Shown one piece after another: positions 9,086 through 17,814 of a DNA stretch of 64,000 nt (position 1 is its first letter; each line of letters opens with the position of its first letter). This stretch comes from Flagellimonas meishanensis (GTDB taxonomy: Bacteria; Bacteroidota; Bacteroidia; Flavobacteriales; Flavobacteriaceae): the NCBI RefSeq assembly GCF_019880545.1, contig NZ_JAINVW010000001.1, forward strand, positions 682,001 through 746,000, in the 5' to 3' direction. The translations under genes and the position numbers were made by a program. The notes under the pieces are model-generated. The model made no database searches and was not told the origin of the DNA. It was given only the letters and a program-made list of their open reading frames with translations.

Positions 9086-9520
9086 ATGCCACAAAAAGTA
9101 TCATATAAAAGGCACTTGGCAAAAACCGTAACATGGAGGGTGGTGGGCACTTTGGACACCATTGTTTTGTCCTGGATAATTACCGGTAATCCGTTCACAG
9201 GTCTAAAAATAGGAGTGGCCGAAGTCATTACCAAAATGGTGCTCTATTATCTCCATGAGCGGGCATGGATAAAAATAGGCATTGGGGATAGCAGGAGGCG
9301 ACACATCCTTAAAACGATTACTTGGAGGGCCTTGGGGACCCTGGATACAATAATCCTGTCCTGGATTATTTCCGGAAACCCTTGGACCGGATTGAAGATA
9401 GGCTTGGCGGAAGTTATCACCAAAATGGTGCTGTACTATTATCATGAAAGGGCGTGGTATCGAATCAACTATGGACTTGACATTAGAAACAGAGCAAAAA
9501 GATGGAGGAGAACATCATAA
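9086..9520 (+). CDS. DUF2061 membrane protein, tandem duplicated domain
   Basis: 144 residues made of two copies of the short DUF2061 unit (residues about 7-64 and 70-127); roughly 44 of 58 positions are identical between copies. Each copy has the TWRxxGTLDTIxLSWII core, a GNPxTGLKIGxAE turn and a KMVLYYxHERAW end, with two hydrophobic stretches per unit, so a four-helix membrane protein is likely. The family's function is unknown, though DUF2061 genes are known near sulfate-activation genes. The ATG directly follows the cysQ stop, and its 3' end overlaps the cysC start by 19 bases. Confidence 0.85.
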   Translation: MPQKVSYKRHLAKTVTWRVVGTLDTIVLSWIITGNPFTGLKIGVAEVITKMVLYYLHERAWIKIGIGDSRRRHILKTITWRALGTLDTIILSWIISGNPWTGLKIGLAEVITKMVLYYYHERAWYRINYGLDIRNRAKRWRRTS

Positions 9521-10095
9521 AATATGATTATAAATTAGGGATAAAAGAACGGAGAAAGGTCAATGGGCACAGCTCCTTTCTAATTTTCTTTACTGGACTT
9601 TCCGGATCGGGAAAATCAACAATTGCCAATGCGTTGGAGCAAAAATTGTTCGAGCACAACATCAAGACTTATATTTTGGATGGGGACAATGTGCGAAGCG
9701 GACTAAATAAAGACTTGAGTTTTTCTCCCGAGGACCGATCGGAGAACAATCGAAGAATTGGAGAATTGGCCAATCTTTTTGTGGATGTTGGAATTGTAGT
9801 TCTGGCAGCTTTTGTGGCTCCTTATGAGAAAGACCGGAGTGTAATAAAAAATATTGTGGGCAAGGAGAACTATGTTGAGGTTTTTGTGAATACCAGTTTG
9901 GAGGAATGTGAAAGAAGAGATGTGAAAGGCCTATATGAAAAAGCAAGGAAAGGAGAAATAAAGGATATGACAGGGATATCCAGTCCTTATGAAGTACCTT
10001 TGCACCCTGATATTGTTTTGACGGAGAAAGATTCCATAGAGGAGTCCATCAAAAAGATATATGAATTGATTCAACCTAAATTACTGTTGAAGTGA
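9502..10095 (+). CDS. cysC: Adenylylsulfate (APS) kinase
   Basis: 197-residue P-loop kinase. The Walker A motif GLSGSGKST is at residues 32-40, with ILDGDNVRSGLNKDLSFS (APS-binding DGDNxR) and FVNTSLEECERRDVKGLY following. It phosphorylates APS to PAPS, the universal sulfuryl donor. It is a stand-alone enzyme, not fused to CysN. The start lies inside the DUF2061 gene and the stop overlaps the GTG of cysD, so translation of the block is coupled. PAPS output is expected to feed the sulfotransferase in the same locus. Confidence 0.95.
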   Translation: MEENIIKYDYKLGIKERRKVNGHSSFLIFFTGLSGSGKSTIANALEQKLFEHNIKTYILDGDNVRSGLNKDLSFSPEDRSENNRRIGELANLFVDVGIVVLAAFVAPYEKDRSVIKNIVGKENYVEVFVNTSLEECERRDVKGLYEKARKGEIKDMTGISSPYEVPLHPDIVLTEKDSIEESIKKIYELIQPKLLLK

Positions 10096-10997
10096 GCAAG
10101 TATTATTTGAACTATTTGGATGAACTTGAATCGGAGGCCATATTTGTCCTCCGCGAAGTCTGGGCCCAGTTTCAGAACCCAGTAATACTATTTTCCGGAG
10201 GTAAAGATTCCATTGTTGTCACGCATCTGGCGCGTAAGGCTTTTTATCCCAGTAAGATTCCTTTCGCATTGATGCACGTGGACACAGGGCATAACTTCCC
10301 TGAGACTATAAAGTTCAGGGATGACCTTATTGAAGACCTGGGCGTTAGACTTATTGTCGGCTCTGTTCAAGAATCCATAGACCAAGGAAGAGTGGCCGAG
10401 GAAAAAGGCAAAAACGCAACTAGAAACGCACTTCAAATTACAACTTTGCTGGATGCCATAGAAAACCACAAAGTGGATTGTGCAATCGGTGGGGGGAGAA
10501 GAGACGAGGAAAAGGCACGTGCCAAGGAACGGTTTTTCTCGCACAGGGATGACTTTGGACAATGGGATCCAAAGAACCAGCGACCAGAACTATGGAACAT
10601 CTTCAACGGAAAGCATTTTGAGGGAGAGCATTTCCGTGTATTTCCAATTAGTAATTGGACCGAAATGGATGTATGGAATTACATTAAGCGGGAAAAGATC
10701 GAGATACCCTCATTGTATTTCGCACATGAGCGTGAAGTGGTTTGGCGCAACAACTCCTGGATTCCAAATTCCGAGTTTCTAAAACTGGAAGAAGGGGAAG
10801 AGATATTCAAGAAAAAAATACGTTTTAGGACGCTCGGGGATATTACCATTACTGGGGGAATAGAGTCGGATGCAGACACAGTTGAAAAAATTGCCCAGGA
10901 AGTCTCTGCGATGAGACAGACCGAACGGGGCAACAGAACTGATGACAAACGTTCGGAAACGGCAATGGAAGACAGAAAAAAACAAGGATATTTTTAG
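10092..10997 (+). CDS. cysD: Sulfate adenylyltransferase subunit 2 (ATP sulfurylase small subunit)
   Basis: 301 residues, usual CysD length. The PP-loop SGGKDSIV is at residues 35-42; the GGGRRDEEKARAKER region and the C-terminal RGNRTDDKRSETAMEDRKK are family hallmarks. With CysN it forms adenosine 5'-phosphosulfate from ATP and sulfate, driven by GTP hydrolysis. The start is GTG at 10092, overlapping the cysC stop (GTGA). cysN starts 6 bases after the stop. Confidence 0.96.
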   Translation: MSKYYLNYLDELESEAIFVLREVWAQFQNPVILFSGGKDSIVVTHLARKAFYPSKIPFALMHVDTGHNFPETIKFRDDLIEDLGVRLIVGSVQESIDQGRVAEEKGKNATRNALQITTLLDAIENHKVDCAIGGGRRDEEKARAKERFFSHRDDFGQWDPKNQRPELWNIFNGKHFEGEHFRVFPISNWTEMDVWNYIKREKIEIPSLYFAHEREVVWRNNSWIPNSEFLKLEEGEEIFKKKIRFRTLGDITITGGIESDADTVEKIAQEVSAMRQTERGNRTDDKRSETAMEDRKKQGYF

Positions 10998-11003
10998 AAA
11001 TTT

Positions 11004-12257
11004 ATGTTGGACAATAATCAACTTTTACGTTTTACTACGGCCGGTAGTGTTGATGATGGGAAAAGCACCTTGATAGGGAGATTGCTCTATGACTCCAAAT
11101 CTATTTTTGAGGATCAGTTGGAGGCCATTGAAAATACCAGTAAGCAGAAAGGGCATGTTGGTGTGGATTTGGCTTTATTTACAGATGGTCTGCGTGACGA
11201 ACGGGAACAGGGAATTACCATAGATGTGGCCTACCGCTACTTCACCACCCCCAAGCGCAAGTTCATAATAGCGGATACCCCGGGGCATATTCAATATACC
11301 CGAAACATGGTGACCGGCGCCTCCACTGCGAATGCTGCTATCATTTTGGTAGATGCCAGGCATGGTGTTATTGAACAAACAAAAAGGCACGCATTTATTG
11401 CATCATTGTTGCAGATTCCCCATGTGATTGTATGTATCAACAAAATGGACCTTGTGGATTTCTCTGAAGAAGCTTATAACAAGGTAATTGGTCAGTTTGA
11501 GGAGTTTTCTTCAAAAATGCTCGTCAGGGATGTCCGCTTTATACCCATAAGTGCCCTGCTTGGAGATAACGTTGTCAACCGTTCCGATAATATGACCTGG
11601 TATCAAGGTGCTCCACTGTTGCACACCCTCGAGACCATGCACATTAGTAGTGACATTAATAAAGTGGACGCTAGATTTCCCGTACAAACGATTCTGAGAC
11701 CCCAAAGCGAAGAATTTAGGGATTACAGAGGCTATGCCGGAAGAGTGGCTGGTGGAGTTTTTCGAAAGGGCGATGAGATTACCGTGATGCCTTCAGGATT
11801 TACTTCTAAAATCAAGACCATAGATACCTTTTCAGGTGAGGTCGAGGAAGCGTTTGCACCCATGTCGGTTTCAATTACTTTGGAGGATGATATTGATATC
11901 AGTAGAGGAGATATGATTGTTCGTTCGAACAACAAACCTGAAGCTTTACAAGATATCGAGGTCATGCTGTGTTGGTTGAACAACAGTCCGGCCAAACCAG
12001 GGGCCAAATATACCATCAAGCATACTTCAAACGACCAAAAGGCGATGATTAAGCAGATTGTCTATAAAATAGACATCAACACCTTGAATCGAAGTTCTGA
12101 GGCTATTGAAATTGGAATGAATGATATCTGCAAGGTTAAAATCAGAACTACCAAACCGTTACTTGTAGACAACTACCGCGAAAACAGGACCACGGGAAGT
12201 GTTGTTTTGGTTGATGATGCGACCAACGAGACCGTTGCGGCGGGGATGGTAGTTTAA
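11004..12257 (+). CDS. cysN: Sulfate adenylyltransferase subunit 1 (GTPase subunit)
   Basis: 417-residue translation-factor-like GTPase. G1 motif GSVDDGKS is at residues 14-21, G3 is DTPGH and G4 is NKMD, with EF-Tu-like beta-barrel domains following. It couples GTP hydrolysis to APS formation by CysD. It ends without a fused APS kinase domain, matching the separate cysC upstream. This gene closes the sulfate-activation block; Wzx starts 46 bases later. None of cysH, cysI, cysJ or a sulfate transporter is adjacent, which argues for a role in sulfation. Confidence 0.96.
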   Translation: MLDNNQLLRFTTAGSVDDGKSTLIGRLLYDSKSIFEDQLEAIENTSKQKGHVGVDLALFTDGLRDEREQGITIDVAYRYFTTPKRKFIIADTPGHIQYTRNMVTGASTANAAIILVDARHGVIEQTKRHAFIASLLQIPHVIVCINKMDLVDFSEEAYNKVIGQFEEFSSKMLVRDVRFIPISALLGDNVVNRSDNMTWYQGAPLLHTLETMHISSDINKVDARFPVQTILRPQSEEFRDYRGYAGRVAGGVFRKGDEITVMPSGFTSKIKTIDTFSGEVEEAFAPMSVSITLEDDIDISRGDMIVRSNNKPEALQDIEVMLCWLNNSPAKPGAKYTIKHTSNDQKAMIKQIVYKIDINTLNRSSEAIEIGMNDICKVKIRTTKPLLVDNYRENRTTGSVVLVDDATNETVAAGMVV

Positions 12258-12303
12258 TTGGAAACTTTGGTAATGCGGTTAACCGATGAAAGTATCTTGA
12301 TGG

Positions 12304-13593
12304 ATGACAATGGGAACCTCAAATAAAAGCGAGATTCTCAACAAAGGCGCCGGGGTATTTCTTATACGGGTAATCGGCTATGGAGCAGGATTTCTATTTG
12401 TGTGGGTCGTAGCTAACAAGTTCGGACCCAAGATTCAAGGAATATTCTCAATTGCTTTCTTGTTTTTGTCAGTAGGCGCTATGGTTGCAAAATTTGGCAT
12501 TGAGACTGCATTGGTGAAGTGGATTGCCAACGCATCTACACTTGACCAGAAGAAGGGTGTCTATCTCAAATCGATAAAATTGGTCAGTATAAGTTCTGTA
12601 CTGGTCGGAGGCACCATTTATCTATTGGCAGGGGCAATTGCCTGGATGTACGACAAGCCAGACCTCAAGGAAAGTATTGAATATGCCTCCATGGCGATAC
12701 CATTTTTGGCTCTATTGGATGTTTCGGGAAGCTTTTTTAGGGGGGAACGGCGTATTAAAATTTTTGGAATTTACTTTCATTTTCTTAAATTTTTACTTCC
12801 ACTGCTATTTGTCACTGCATTTTTTCTGGCAGGGGGGTTATTTAACGAAGCACCAATACTTGCATACCTAATGGGATTGTTTTTGGCGGCTTTCAGCATA
12901 ATCACTCATATTGGCGTAGAACTCAGACACAGGGGCAATGAGGTTGAGTCACAATTTACAATAAGGTTCATGGTTCTGGAATCCTACCCTATGATGGTCT
13001 CATCGGCCATTGTCATGATAATGGGTTGGAGCGATGTGTTTGTTTTAGGGTTTTATGTTTCTATGTCTAATATTGGGGTATATAGCACGGCCATTAAACT
13101 GGCCACTATGGTATCTTTTGTATACAATGCCATTGCTACAATTGCGACCCCAAAGATTGCAGCTTTCTACAATAGCAAAGATCGGATGCAGCTCGAGGAG
13201 ACCATATCGTATTCCTCAAAAATTATGTTCCTCTCCGGGATTCCCATGTTTTTGGCTATTTTTTGCTTCCCCGAATTCTTTTTAAGCTTCTTTGGCGAGG
13301 AATATGTTGCAGGTAAGCACGTCCTTCGCATCCTTTTGTTAGCTCAATTGACCAACGTGGTTACGGGACCTGTTGGACCCATTATGCAGATGACGGGGAA
13401 GCAAAGAAAACTGCAGCGATTCATTGCAATTGCATTATTCGTGAACGTTGCATTGAGCCTTATTCTGGTTGTTTTTTATGAAACGGTTGGAGTTGCAATT
13501 GCGAATGCTCTCGGCATGGTATTATGGAATGTCCTTGGGATGCTATATATTAGGAAAAAGCTAAAGTTGAAAACGTATTACAGCTTTAAATGA
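12304..13593 (+). CDS. Wzx-like oligosaccharide flippase
   Basis: 429-residue polytopic protein of the MATE/MOP polysaccharide exporter type with about 12-14 hydrophobic segments, starting with the typical NKGAGVFLIRVIGYG amphipathic N-terminus. It should flip the lipid-linked repeat unit across the inner membrane. A second ATG 6 bases downstream (12310) is equally possible. It overlaps the next gene by four bases (ATGA). This part of the locus is visibly A+T-richer than the flanking rhamnose and housekeeping genes, as is common for variable Wzx/Wzy segments. Confidence 0.85.
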   Translation: MTMGTSNKSEILNKGAGVFLIRVIGYGAGFLFVWVVANKFGPKIQGIFSIAFLFLSVGAMVAKFGIETALVKWIANASTLDQKKGVYLKSIKLVSISSVLVGGTIYLLAGAIAWMYDKPDLKESIEYASMAIPFLALLDVSGSFFRGERRIKIFGIYFHFLKFLLPLLFVTAFFLAGGLFNEAPILAYLMGLFLAAFSIITHIGVELRHRGNEVESQFTIRFMVLESYPMMVSSAIVMIMGWSDVFVLGFYVSMSNIGVYSTAIKLATMVSFVYNAIATIATPKIAAFYNSKDRMQLEETISYSSKIMFLSGIPMFLAIFCFPEFFLSFFGEEYVAGKHVLRILLLAQLTNVVTGPVGPIMQMTGKQRKLQRFIAIALFVNVALSLILVVFYETVGVAIANALGMVLWNVLGMLYIRKKLKLKTYYSFK

Positions 13594-14897
13594 CCATTGA
13601 CAAAACCAGTTTTAAGATTTTATCGATTACAAGTGCACTTTTATGTAGCATATTGTTGTTTTATGGGCTAGTTTTTTTTGAAGCATCCATTGATCTTAAA
13701 ATTGTGGGACAAGTCCTGATTTTCATGAACATCTTATGGATTCTCTGCTTGCTTCGGATGCATTTGTTCAAACCGTACCTTTTCATTCCCATTATCACTT
13801 TGGGATATGGGTTTTTCGGCGGCATAAACTTTATTAGAAGGGGGGAGTTTGTTGACTTCTATAATGAACTTTATTTCATGTTGTTCGTCTTTTTTATGAT
13901 GCTTTCTTATACTATCCTAAAAATGTCAACTATACATAAAGCGACAACAAAATCGATATCCGGACCGTTCAACTTTGGTGCCACTACATTATTGTTGGAT
14001 TTAATCGTGATTGCCGGCTTTGTAAGTGTTGCAATTGACTGGCACCTAATCGGAGGGATTCCGTTGCTGGGAGATTCAGAATCAAGGAAGGGAAGTGAGC
14101 CGCTGTTCAGGTTAATCTTTATAATATCCATGTTTTTTGCTTACTACAAAATGATTTTGAGTTATAAAACGCGCAATAAGCTCATATTGGGTGTGTTTTT
14201 GGTATTGGCAGTCCTTTCTGGCTATAGGACATCCATCTTTTTTATTTTGATAGTTCTTTTCTTCAACACTACCAGAACTGCCTATTTTAAAAGAAATGTC
14301 AAGAAAATTCTTCTAATATTCTTGTTGTTGTTCTTTGCTGCCAATCTGATTAAGCTCTATAGGGATGTGAATAGGTTTGGCCTGGAAGAATACTACGAGA
14401 TCATGGACAATGAAGAGCTTTCAAGGACCTATTTTTTGGTCTCTCCAATAATCCATACCGTTAGGGAAGGACCTCAAATTTTCCAACAAATACGGAACAA
14501 TATCGGAAATAACTATGGTGGAGGGAAGTATTTTTTGGAACATGTATCGACTGTGCTCCCGGGAGAACAAAGAAATTATGGCAAAATATACAATAACCTT
14601 ATAAGTGCTGCCACCGAGAACACCAAAACGGGAACTATACTTAGCCCGTTCTATATTGATTTTGGAGTAGTGGGCATTTGTTTTTTAGGCTTACTTTTAG
14701 GTATTTTCAACTTTTTCCTTGATCTCAAGGGACGAAATTTACTTTATGCACATACTGTTTACCTCTTTTTCATTTCGTTTGAGATAACTTGGGTGCATGG
14801 TGGAGCTCCATTTTCCCCCACTTTTTTGTTGGCATTATTCACATTAGTATTGCTATGGCCCTTTCTTGGATTTTTACAAATAAAGTCTCCGAATTGA
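13590..14897 (+). CDS. Wzy-like oligosaccharide repeat-unit polymerase
   Basis: 435-residue polytopic protein with around 10-12 predicted membrane segments and a large hydrophilic loop (about residues 250-345). The loop and following helix contain NNYGGGKYF and TGTILSPFYIDFGVVG, a pattern seen in oligosaccharide repeat-unit polymerases, where a loop precedes a FYxDFGxxG helix. It sits directly after Wzx with an ATGA overlap, as expected for a Wzx/Wzy pair. Sequence conservation in Wzy is low, so topology and context carry the call. The O-antigen ligase-like protein two genes downstream is the other candidate polymerase. Confidence 0.7.
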   Translation: MTIDKTSFKILSITSALLCSILLFYGLVFFEASIDLKIVGQVLIFMNILWILCLLRMHLFKPYLFIPIITLGYGFFGGINFIRRGEFVDFYNELYFMLFVFFMMLSYTILKMSTIHKATTKSISGPFNFGATTLLLDLIVIAGFVSVAIDWHLIGGIPLLGDSESRKGSEPLFRLIFIISMFFAYYKMILSYKTRNKLILGVFLVLAVLSGYRTSIFFILIVLFFNTTRTAYFKRNVKKILLIFLLLFFAANLIKLYRDVNRFGLEEYYEIMDNEELSRTYFLVSPIIHTVREGPQIFQQIRNNIGNNYGGGKYFLEHVSTVLPGEQRNYGKIYNNLISAATENTKTGTILSPFYIDFGVVGICFLGLLLGIFNFFLDLKGRNLLYAHTVYLFFISFEITWVHGGAPFSPTFLLALFTLVLLWPFLGFLQIKSPN

Positions 14898-14899
14898 TT

Positions 14900-15574
14900 A
14901 TGCGTACATTAATATTAATAATGATTCTCCTTTTGGATTTGGGATGTGTGCAAAAGCAGAATAATCTTGAAACATTTATGACTAGTAAACAGCTAGGTTT
15001 TAAAACCGAACACGTGCAGGATCCCAGCCCAAAAAAGAAAACAACGGAACTTAATATTGGAAAACAAGGATTTACCCTTACCTTTTGGCTTCAATCCAGG
15101 AACAATTCCCGAAATGGGATCTTGGTTACATTGCACGAAAGGGGATTTTCGGGACTGAAAAACAGTTTCATTACTTTGTTGGTTTCCAAAGAAAGAATAT
15201 CACTACTATCTGGAAAAAGGGATTATAGAAAAATTCATAATGAATTTGGCAATTACTTTTCAAAAAGCTTTCTTGACCTTCCTCATTTAAACCCCAATGA
15301 GAAATATTTTGTTTCCTGCACCTACACGCCGGCCACACGCACCATAAATGTAATGGTAGATGGAGAGTCATATTTTGAGCAGGTCTTGGAGGCAGGCACT
15401 CCCGAGGGGCCGGTAGCTCTTCGAATGGGCTACGCCACTGACAATTCGGTGAACAAATATTTTTTTAAAGGCCAGATAAATCAGTTTTACCTGTTCAATG
15501 AACTTTTGGATAAGAAGGAACAAGATTTATTGATGAATTTGACCTTAACGGAGAACTATCCTTTGCCTCAATGA
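14900..15574 (+). CDS. LamG/concanavalin A-like lipoprotein
   Basis: 224 residues from the ATG at 14900, two bases after the Wzy stop. An upstream in-frame ATG at 14789 would lie inside Wzy and bury the signal sequence. The N-terminus MRTLILIMILLLDLGCVQK is a lipoprotein-type signal with a Cys at residue 17, although Asp at -3 makes a poor lipobox. The rest is beta-rich with a concanavalin-like (LamG-type) pattern: FTLTFWLQS, a KYFVSCTYTP strand, INVMVDGE and KGQINQFYLFNELLD, typical of laminin-G-like jelly-rolls. It may bind glycan at the periplasmic face. It overlaps the next gene by four bases. Confidence 0.65.
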   Translation: MRTLILIMILLLDLGCVQKQNNLETFMTSKQLGFKTEHVQDPSPKKKTTELNIGKQGFTLTFWLQSRNNSRNGILVTLHERGFSGLKNSFITLLVSKERISLLSGKRDYRKIHNEFGNYFSKSFLDLPHLNPNEKYFVSCTYTPATRTINVMVDGESYFEQVLEAGTPEGPVALRMGYATDNSVNKYFFKGQINQFYLFNELLDKKEQDLLMNLTLTENYPLPQ

Positions 15575-16767
15575 AATCGTATCTCAGATCTTTTATTGCA
15601 ACATATGGTTTTAGAAACCTGTTTTTTCTTGGATATGTTTTTTGCTTGATGTACCCCATGCTGGCAACCTCAACATTGTTGGTGCTGTATGCCATTGCTT
15701 CCGTGCTTGAGCGTAATAAGATTCTAGATAAAAAGATTGAAACCAAGGCAATTCTTTTTGGAGCGATTCCGGTTTTGATAGCGTTGGTGGCCTTATTGCG
15801 GTTTGGCTTTCAATACTATGGGCTAAAGGAACTTGAGAAGAACATCACCTTCTTGGTGTTACCCATATTTTGTACAACGGATTATAGAAATATCAAAAAC
15901 TTAAATGTTTCCATAATCACCTCATTGTTCTTGGGGTTGGTATCGCTGGAAATTATTTCAACGATAAGCTTTTTGGCGAAAAATAATTTCAACACGCTTT
16001 CTTCATCTTTAGGAGCCATGCGTGCCTCCACATATCTTTCGGATTATGTAGATGTACACCACTCATATTTTTCTGTATTGCTTTCCATAGCCATATTAGG
16101 GGTTATCTATCATTACAAAAGCGTAAAAATTCCCAAAACCATCCTCAACGTTTTGATTCTATTCTCTATTTTTTATAATGTAATGTTGTTTGCCCGTACT
16201 CCACTGGTGCTTTTTTTGGGAGGCCTTGTGGCCGTGGCTATTATAAAAGAGCACTTCAAGCCCCAATTGTTGATTGTATTTGGCGTTCTTATTTGCTTGC
16301 TCTGGATGAATCGGGATTCCTATGCGGTAAGAAGAATCTATTTGGGTTCTGGAAACAGTGATGTTGAGAATAGGGTTAAGCTCAATAGGGCATCATGGGA
16401 TGTTTTTTTGGAATCACCAGTGTTTGGTGTAGGGCCAGATAGGATACGATATGAGCGACTCGATAAGTATCGCGAGCTAAATCACGTTGCGGCTTACAAG
16501 TATCTTTACAATTCACACAACCAATACTTGAATTACCTAAGTGTGAATGGATTGTTCGGGCTTTTTCTTTTCTTGTTTATGATTGTGGTGACTATATATA
16601 TTACTTGGAAAGAAAAACAATGGTTTTTGCTATTTTCCTTTCTGATTTTTTACCTTTCTTGTCTTGCAGAATCTTACCTTGCGCGCAACAAGGGAATAGT
16701 TATCCTAAGTTTTTTGATGGTTTTGTTTCTAGTATCCAATAGTAGCGTTTTCAGGAAAAATGAGTGA
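15571..16767 (+). CDS. O-antigen ligase/polymerase family protein (Wzy_C/WaaL-like)
   Basis: 398-residue polytopic membrane protein. The O-antigen ligase family signature is clear in the second half: RASWDVFLESPVFGVGPD followed by the periplasmic loop with YLYNSHNQYLNYLSVNG, including the conserved SHNxYL histidine. WaaL-like proteins join lipid-linked glycan to an acceptor; some family members instead polymerise or glycosylate proteins. Two such polytopic enzymes in one locus suggest one polymerase and one ligase. It overlaps GT4 by eight bases. Confidence 0.8.
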   Translation: MKSYLRSFIATYGFRNLFFLGYVFCLMYPMLATSTLLVLYAIASVLERNKILDKKIETKAILFGAIPVLIALVALLRFGFQYYGLKELEKNITFLVLPIFCTTDYRNIKNLNVSIITSLFLGLVSLEIISTISFLAKNNFNTLSSSLGAMRASTYLSDYVDVHHSYFSVLLSIAILGVIYHYKSVKIPKTILNVLILFSIFYNVMLFARTPLVLFLGGLVAVAIIKEHFKPQLLIVFGVLICLLWMNRDSYAVRRIYLGSGNSDVENRVKLNRASWDVFLESPVFGVGPDRIRYERLDKYRELNHVAAYKYLYNSHNQYLNYLSVNGLFGLFLFLFMIVVTIYITWKEKQWFLLFSFLIFYLSCLAESYLARNKGIVILSFLMVLFLVSNSSVFRKNE

Positions 16768-17809
16768 ACAGTCAACTAAGAAAGTTTTGCTCATAAACAA
16801 TGCATACCCAACTGAATTGTTTCCCAAAAGGGGCAACTATGTCTGGACTATTGAACAACGTCTCATTGCAGCGGATTTGGATGTAGAACGAATAGTTCTA
16901 GATTCTAGATACACCACTCGAGCACAAAAGCTATCATCCTATTTGAAGTTTTATGTCAAATTAAGTTCGTTCAAAGCATATGATAACTACGACTATGTTT
17001 ATATTCATCATTTCCCCAATGTATTTATTGGCTTGATGGGAAAACTGGGGAAAATGAAAAATGTGGTCATCAATTTTCATGGAGGCGATATCGTCCCAAC
17101 AGGCGGGTTTGCAAAATTGATGAACTCTATCGCATATCGCTTTTTGTCTCCAAAATATAGTTATATTGTTCCCTCGGAGTATTTTAGGAAACAGGTGATT
17201 CGGCGGATTCCTAAACTGGGGTCTTCTAAATTCCATGTTTCCCCTAGTGGAGGGATTGACACCACACTCTTTAGCGCTCATTATAAAACCAAGTCCAACC
17301 TAGGCAAGCCATTACATATAGGTTTTGCATCGGGAATCGATTACAATAAGGGTGTTGAGGAGTTGTTGCGTTTGATGGAAATGTACAAAACCAATGATTA
17401 TCAGTTCCATATTATTGACTATGGCAAACACAGGCAAAAATACATTTCTAAGATAATCTCAAAGGCCAATGTTGTTGTTCATAAAACTTTCAAGAAAGTG
17501 GATATGCCTTATTTTTATGCATTGATTGATGTTCTGTTTTTTCCGACCAAGAGTGAAAGTTTGGGGCTGGTTGCCTTGGAGGCGATGAGCTGTAATGTTC
17601 CGGTAATTGGCCCGGACGATTTTGCTTTGAAGGAAATAATTGTTTCAAATGTTTCCGGTGAGAAATACGATCCTTCCATTACCGAGGATTACGTGGCCGC
17701 TTTTGATAGATTTATGGCCAACCAAGAAGTATATTCACCAAAAAAGTTGATTCAAAAATCTTTCTCAAAAGAATATGTTGTTCAACAGTTCAAAGAAATA
17801 TTTGTTTAA
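16760..17809 (+). CDS. GT4-like glycosyltransferase
   Basis: 349-residue GT-B fold glycosyltransferase group 1. The N-terminal Rossmann domain begins KKVLLINNAYP with a loop containing GNYVW; NFHGGDIVP lies near residue 105. The C-terminal nucleotide-sugar domain contains KSESLGLVALEAMSCNVPVIG, the E-x7-E motif of GT4 enzymes. It should transfer a sugar to the lipid-linked oligosaccharide in the cytoplasm; donor and linkage cannot be read from sequence. It is one of only three obvious glycosyl or sugar-phosphate transferases in the locus. Confidence 0.88.
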   Translation: MSEQSTKKVLLINNAYPTELFPKRGNYVWTIEQRLIAADLDVERIVLDSRYTTRAQKLSSYLKFYVKLSSFKAYDNYDYVYIHHFPNVFIGLMGKLGKMKNVVINFHGGDIVPTGGFAKLMNSIAYRFLSPKYSYIVPSEYFRKQVIRRIPKLGSSKFHVSPSGGIDTTLFSAHYKTKSNLGKPLHIGFASGIDYNKGVEELLRLMEMYKTNDYQFHIIDYGKHRQKYISKIISKANVVVHKTFKKVDMPYFYALIDVLFFPTKSESLGLVALEAMSCNVPVIGPDDFALKEIIVSNVSGEKYDPSITEDYVAAFDRFMANQEVYSPKKLIQKSFSKEYVVQQFKEIFV

Positions 17810-17814
17810 TTCTA

